A stretch of 64,000 bases of DNA, taken from assembly GCA_036245525.1 (NCBI GenBank), contig BTPG01000007.1:125776640-125840639 (forward strand). The letters are read 5' to 3'. Position 1 is the first letter of the stretch; every line of letters begins with the position of its first letter. The stretch comes from Semisulcospira habei. Lineage: Eukaryota; Mollusca; Gastropoda; Semisulcospiridae. The notes beneath the pieces are model-generated. The model was not told where the DNA came from. It worked only from the letters and a program-made list of their open reading frames with translations, and made no database searches. A program made the translations under genes and the position numbers. Positions 60,965-64,000 of the stretch are shown here, in pieces.

Positions 60965-62836
60965 CTACCAGCATTGCTCACGTGCTCAAGCCAGGTTTGT
61001 TCTGCTTGAAAAGCTTCAGTAAATACCCTATCCTCGGGTTGATGGTGGTTTTCAGCAGGGGCATCATCTGTGTTTTCGGGGTGCTGCAACACAGGAGGCT
61101 CTACTGGTGTTTTCATTGCAACAGGTGGGACTTCCCTGTAGAACAATGGCAGTTCAGGAATGGATTTACAGGTATCCGCTCCTCTTTCCAGCTGATTATT
61201 ACACTGTCGCTCGACCCCTACTTCGGTTGGTGTGCGGTGTTGGAACAGTGAAATTGAAGTCCCATGAAATGAGTCTTTTGATGTCACAGAGCTTGGGTTG
61301 TGGTCTATATTATCAATAGCCGCAGTTGTGAACAGATTTTTCCTAAGTTTGAAAGGACAAACAACATTGTCCTCCTCAAACTGCTTACATGCACTCTGGG
61401 CCATCTCTGCTGAAATCTCGAGTACTCGATCATAGCACACACTCAATCCCAGGCTGTACAACTTGTCAACCAGCTCCCTTTTCCGAGTCTGTGCATGAAC
61501 AGACAAACCAAGGTAGAGAGGCAAAGGAGTTTCTCGTTCTTTATTATGTCTAGTTGATGTACTGTCCTCTCTCAAACGTTTCATGCAGTTAAAGTGGATT
61601 AGCTGTGCAATAGACAGTGCTGCCTGGTTTGTTAGGCAGCTGCTTGGATTAGTGCTGGGGCCATGCAGAATCATTTTTACCAGTGCGTGAAGTGATTGTG
61701 GTATGCTGTCAGCCTGGACTTGAAGTGAGCCAGCAAAACGGTTTGTTATGTTAAAAATCTCTCTTCGAACCGTACATGCCGCTCTCACAAGATGCACACA
61801 CTCGTCATCAAAGTCTTCAGTATATGCAGTCTTCAAAGCATTACCCAGCTGATTCTCAAAACCTAGAAGTACATCCCTTCCTTCCTGAAAGTCTATCATG
61901 TCTGGGAAGTAAGCAAGCAAGCGAAGTTTCAGACGTGTGCTGTTTGTCTTTGATTCAGGCATCAGTTCATATGATGCCAAACAGTCGTCATAAAATGCAA
62001 CCAGCTCTGCAAGGTGGAAAACAGTCATTTTATCAGGTCGATTTCGTTCACTGTCCGAGAGTCTCTTCTCTTGAACATATTCAACTAGCTGTGCAAAAGC
62101 TATCCCATGCGACATTAGATGATTTTTGTCTGATGTGACATGACATGGTTTCTTCTCACTCTTCTCAATTTCTGCTGCCTTTCTGTACAACGATATAAGA
62201 CAGCTTGGGTGGTATTTTGCCTCTTGTGAAATCACATCACCACAGCTTAACTTTGCTTGCAGATTATGATCTTGTAAAACAGCTGCACAATGGCGTAACT
62301 TGGCATCGAGTTTGAATGTGGATGCATTTCTAAGTTTAGCCAATGGTGCCTTTTGAGCACACAAGAAACAAATGGGTTGAGACTCAGTATCATGTTCATG
62401 AGAATGTCTTCGGAGCAGCTTTGAAGGCGTGGGACTGGGAATTTTTTCAACACACTCTGCAGAAGTTGCTATTTTTACTGACCTGGAATCCTCAGAAGCT
62501 GCCCTTCTTTTAAGTTCTGTTTTGTTGAACTTTAACCGACACGAAGAGTGAAAAACTGCAGAACGCTTGAGAAAAGTATTTTCCACACCACCGCCTTCAT
62601 CTAATCTGGCCAGGTTAACAGACATGGGCATTTTACTTCCCAACTCTTCAAATTTCAGTAGATGTTGAGCCAAAGTTTTATAGCTAGCACCTAATGCTGT
62701 CTTGTTGCTGTTCTTAGCAGGGCACTGTAGACGTTCCCTTGTGTTTTTCTGACACAGGGCACAGAGTGTCCAGTCTGTCACACATGCAGCTGGAGTCACA
62801 GAAGAAGCCTGCTGCTCATCACTGCTAGCCATCATT
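60965..62836 (-). CDS. large exon of uncharacterised protein with two Cys/His modules
   Basis: Open frame of about 620 codons from ATG at 62835 to a donor at 60969 or 60965 (the frame itself reads on to 60934 before a stop). The first module starts LCALCQKNTRERLQC and closes VFHSSCRLKF (residues about 25-95). A second, shorter one starts CFLCAQKAPLAKL and closes YHPSCLISLY (about 155-215). Both have C-x2-C...H-x2-C and resemble a duplicated zinc-binding unit. The rest is helical with SVHAQTRKRELVDKLYSLGL, typical of a long predicted protein often found in many copies in invertebrate genomes and possibly linked to a transposable element. An acceptor TTTACAG lies one base before the first ATG, so upstream exons exist. 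The function is unknown. Confidence 0.75.
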
Positions 62837-62879
62837 CTGTAAATTAAAGTTTAAAACTATTATAGGACAAACAGTAAGA

Positions 62880-63130
62880 ATTCTCGCTCTCTCTCTCCCA
62901 ACACACACACGCATACACACCCACTTGCCATTTCAACATCACTCGGAGAAATATGCCTCGCTCTCGCTCTCCCAACACACACACGCATACACACACACAT
63001 ACAGAATTAAAAAAAAAAATTAAAAACCCAAATTAAAAATAAAAATAAAAACCAAAATCTCGCTCTCTCTTTTTCTCTCGCTCTCCCCATCTCTCCCTCT
63101 CCCTCTCAAAACTGTAGTCCAAATCAATAC
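62880..63130. repeat. CTCTCG / AC / A-rich simple sequence in intron
   Basis: Two copies of CTCGCTCTC(T)CCCAACACACACACGCATA, then AAATTAAAAA repeats and CTCTCT tracts. Simple repeats only. Confidence 0.8.
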
Positions 63131-63163
63131 AAACAATAATAGAAAAGTGACAAACAAATTCAC

Positions 63164-63399
63164 TGTTTCACGCTGAATATCATAGGCGGCGGGTTCCACT
63201 GTGGAAGGGGTATGTTGATGTCGTCGCGCCATGGCGGCGGTGGTGTGTCAGCGAGCACTCTCCGACAGCGTGTGTGAAAATGTTCATAAACGCTGTCTCG
63301 GTCGATGCTGCAGCGGATGGAGGATGGCTTCTTGTTGTCCTTGTTGATAATTTCCACAGCTTCACTTTGGTGCTCCTGCCATATGCGGGTCAACTCCCC
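63164..63399 (-). CDS. possible upstream exon of the same minus-strand gene
   Basis: Acceptor ATTAGAAAG, donor AAACA|GTGAAT (weak). Phase 0 in, 2 out, which fits the exon at 62836 (CA+A, then ATGATG). The peptide includes ELTRIWQEHQSEAVEIIN, RCSIDRDSVYEHFHTRC and PPPPWRDDINIPLPQW. It looks protein-like but I do not recognise it. Confidence 0.45.
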
Positions 63400-63627
63400 C
63401 TTTCTAATAATATTCTCGTGCTAGTGACGTCGTGGTAAAAAGTTCGTGTCACAGCCACAGTGGAACACACACATACGTACACACAAACACACACATAGAC
63501 ACGAGTGAGTACAAAAACCCCTTCTCAGACTACGTCTGAGGCGGGGTTAATAATAATAAAACAGAAATACACACACTGACACACACAAACTTCAAAAACA
63601 AACACAACTGACAACAGACCAACCCAC

Positions 63628-63692
63628 CTTGTTGACAGCACGTGGCGATTCCAAGTAGTCTGCAGTTCCTGTGCCCTCTCCAGCAACAAAAT
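63628..63692 (-). CDS. possible further upstream exon
   Basis: 65 nt between TTTTTATTAG and AACAAG|GTGGGT, encoding DFVAGEGTGTADYLESPRA then VNK, phase 1 in and 0 out, consistent with the next exon. An exon with the start codon was not found; a Kozak-like AAGATGGCGGCC at 63836-63825 on the same strand opens only 23 codons and its phase does not fit. Confidence 0.35.
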
Positions 63693-64000
63693 CTAATAAA
63701 AAGCAGCCACTTCGGCTCACAATTATTATTAAGAACAGTAGAAGACGACAATCTATAGACTACGAGCGTTTGAGGAAAGAACAACAGCAAGCAGACAAAA
63801 TGGCACAGATATTGTTGACGAAGGCCGCCATCTTGGAATTTCATTTGCCTCGATCCTCAAACCGCGAAAACTCGATTATAATTTATCACTGCCTTGCTAC
63901 GAACAAAAATACACAAGGCAGTAATACTGTATCATTTATTGCACTAATTTTTGTTGCTATAGTATTTTATTTTGTAATTTAAAAATAAAATTTTATTTGT

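Noticed and set aside
63671..63982. 103-codon plus-strand frame at the right edge
   Set aside because: Low-complexity Lys/Gln composition, and its opposite strand carries a better-supported splice structure.

Overview
The window is nuclear DNA of an animal. Coding sequence is split into short exons with GT..AG junctions that are consistent in phase. The rest is dominated by dinucleotide and trinucleotide microsatellites, LINE, SINE and Ty3/gypsy remnants and dozens of palindromic MITE-like insertions. The domain content (dermatopontin-like and adhesion-GPCR parts, a TRIM protein with a Neuralized domain) and the repeat style suggest a marine mollusc, probably a gastropod. That assignment is inference; nothing in the sequence names the species.

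Layout. (1) 1-3701, minus: a TRIM-type gene (RING, two B-boxes, coiled coil) spliced to a Neuralized-homology (NHR) domain, running off the left edge. (2) 3.7-14.7 kb: gene-poor, with tRNA-derived SINEs, palindromic elements, microsatellites and a 200-bp G-rich tract. (3) 14717-38543, minus: one large adhesion G-protein-coupled receptor gene that I could assemble exon by exon. It encodes a signal peptide, a dermatopontin-like extracellular module, a long Thr/Pro-rich stalk, a GAIN domain with GPS cleavage site, seven transmembrane helices and a short tail. All junctions keep phase except two places: a +1 lesion in the stalk exon, and one junction in the GAIN domain where a small exon may be missing. 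Its introns carry a CR1/L2-like LINE, a second LINE nested in a palindromic element, and many MITEs. (4) 38.6-57 kb: gene-poor, with clusters of palindromic elements, a possible alternative TATA promoter and first exon for the receptor at about 43.0 kb, a rearranged Ty3/gypsy element at 50.5-53.0 kb and a related LTR copy at 56.05-56.47 kb. (5) 57111-60370, plus: three phase-compatible exons of a small, probably secreted protein of unknown family, continuing downstream. (6) 60965-63692, minus: a large exon for an uncharacterised protein with two repeated Cys/His modules, probably with two upstream exons.

The most unusual signals are the dermatopontin-stalk-GAIN-7TM receptor architecture, the TRIM-NHR architecture, and several sequence-unrelated families of near-perfect palindromes that share TTAA ends and a TTAACYC-type terminus, often abutting one another at a shared TTAA. 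The last looks like a swarm of piggyBac-type non-autonomous elements whose centres are long hairpins.
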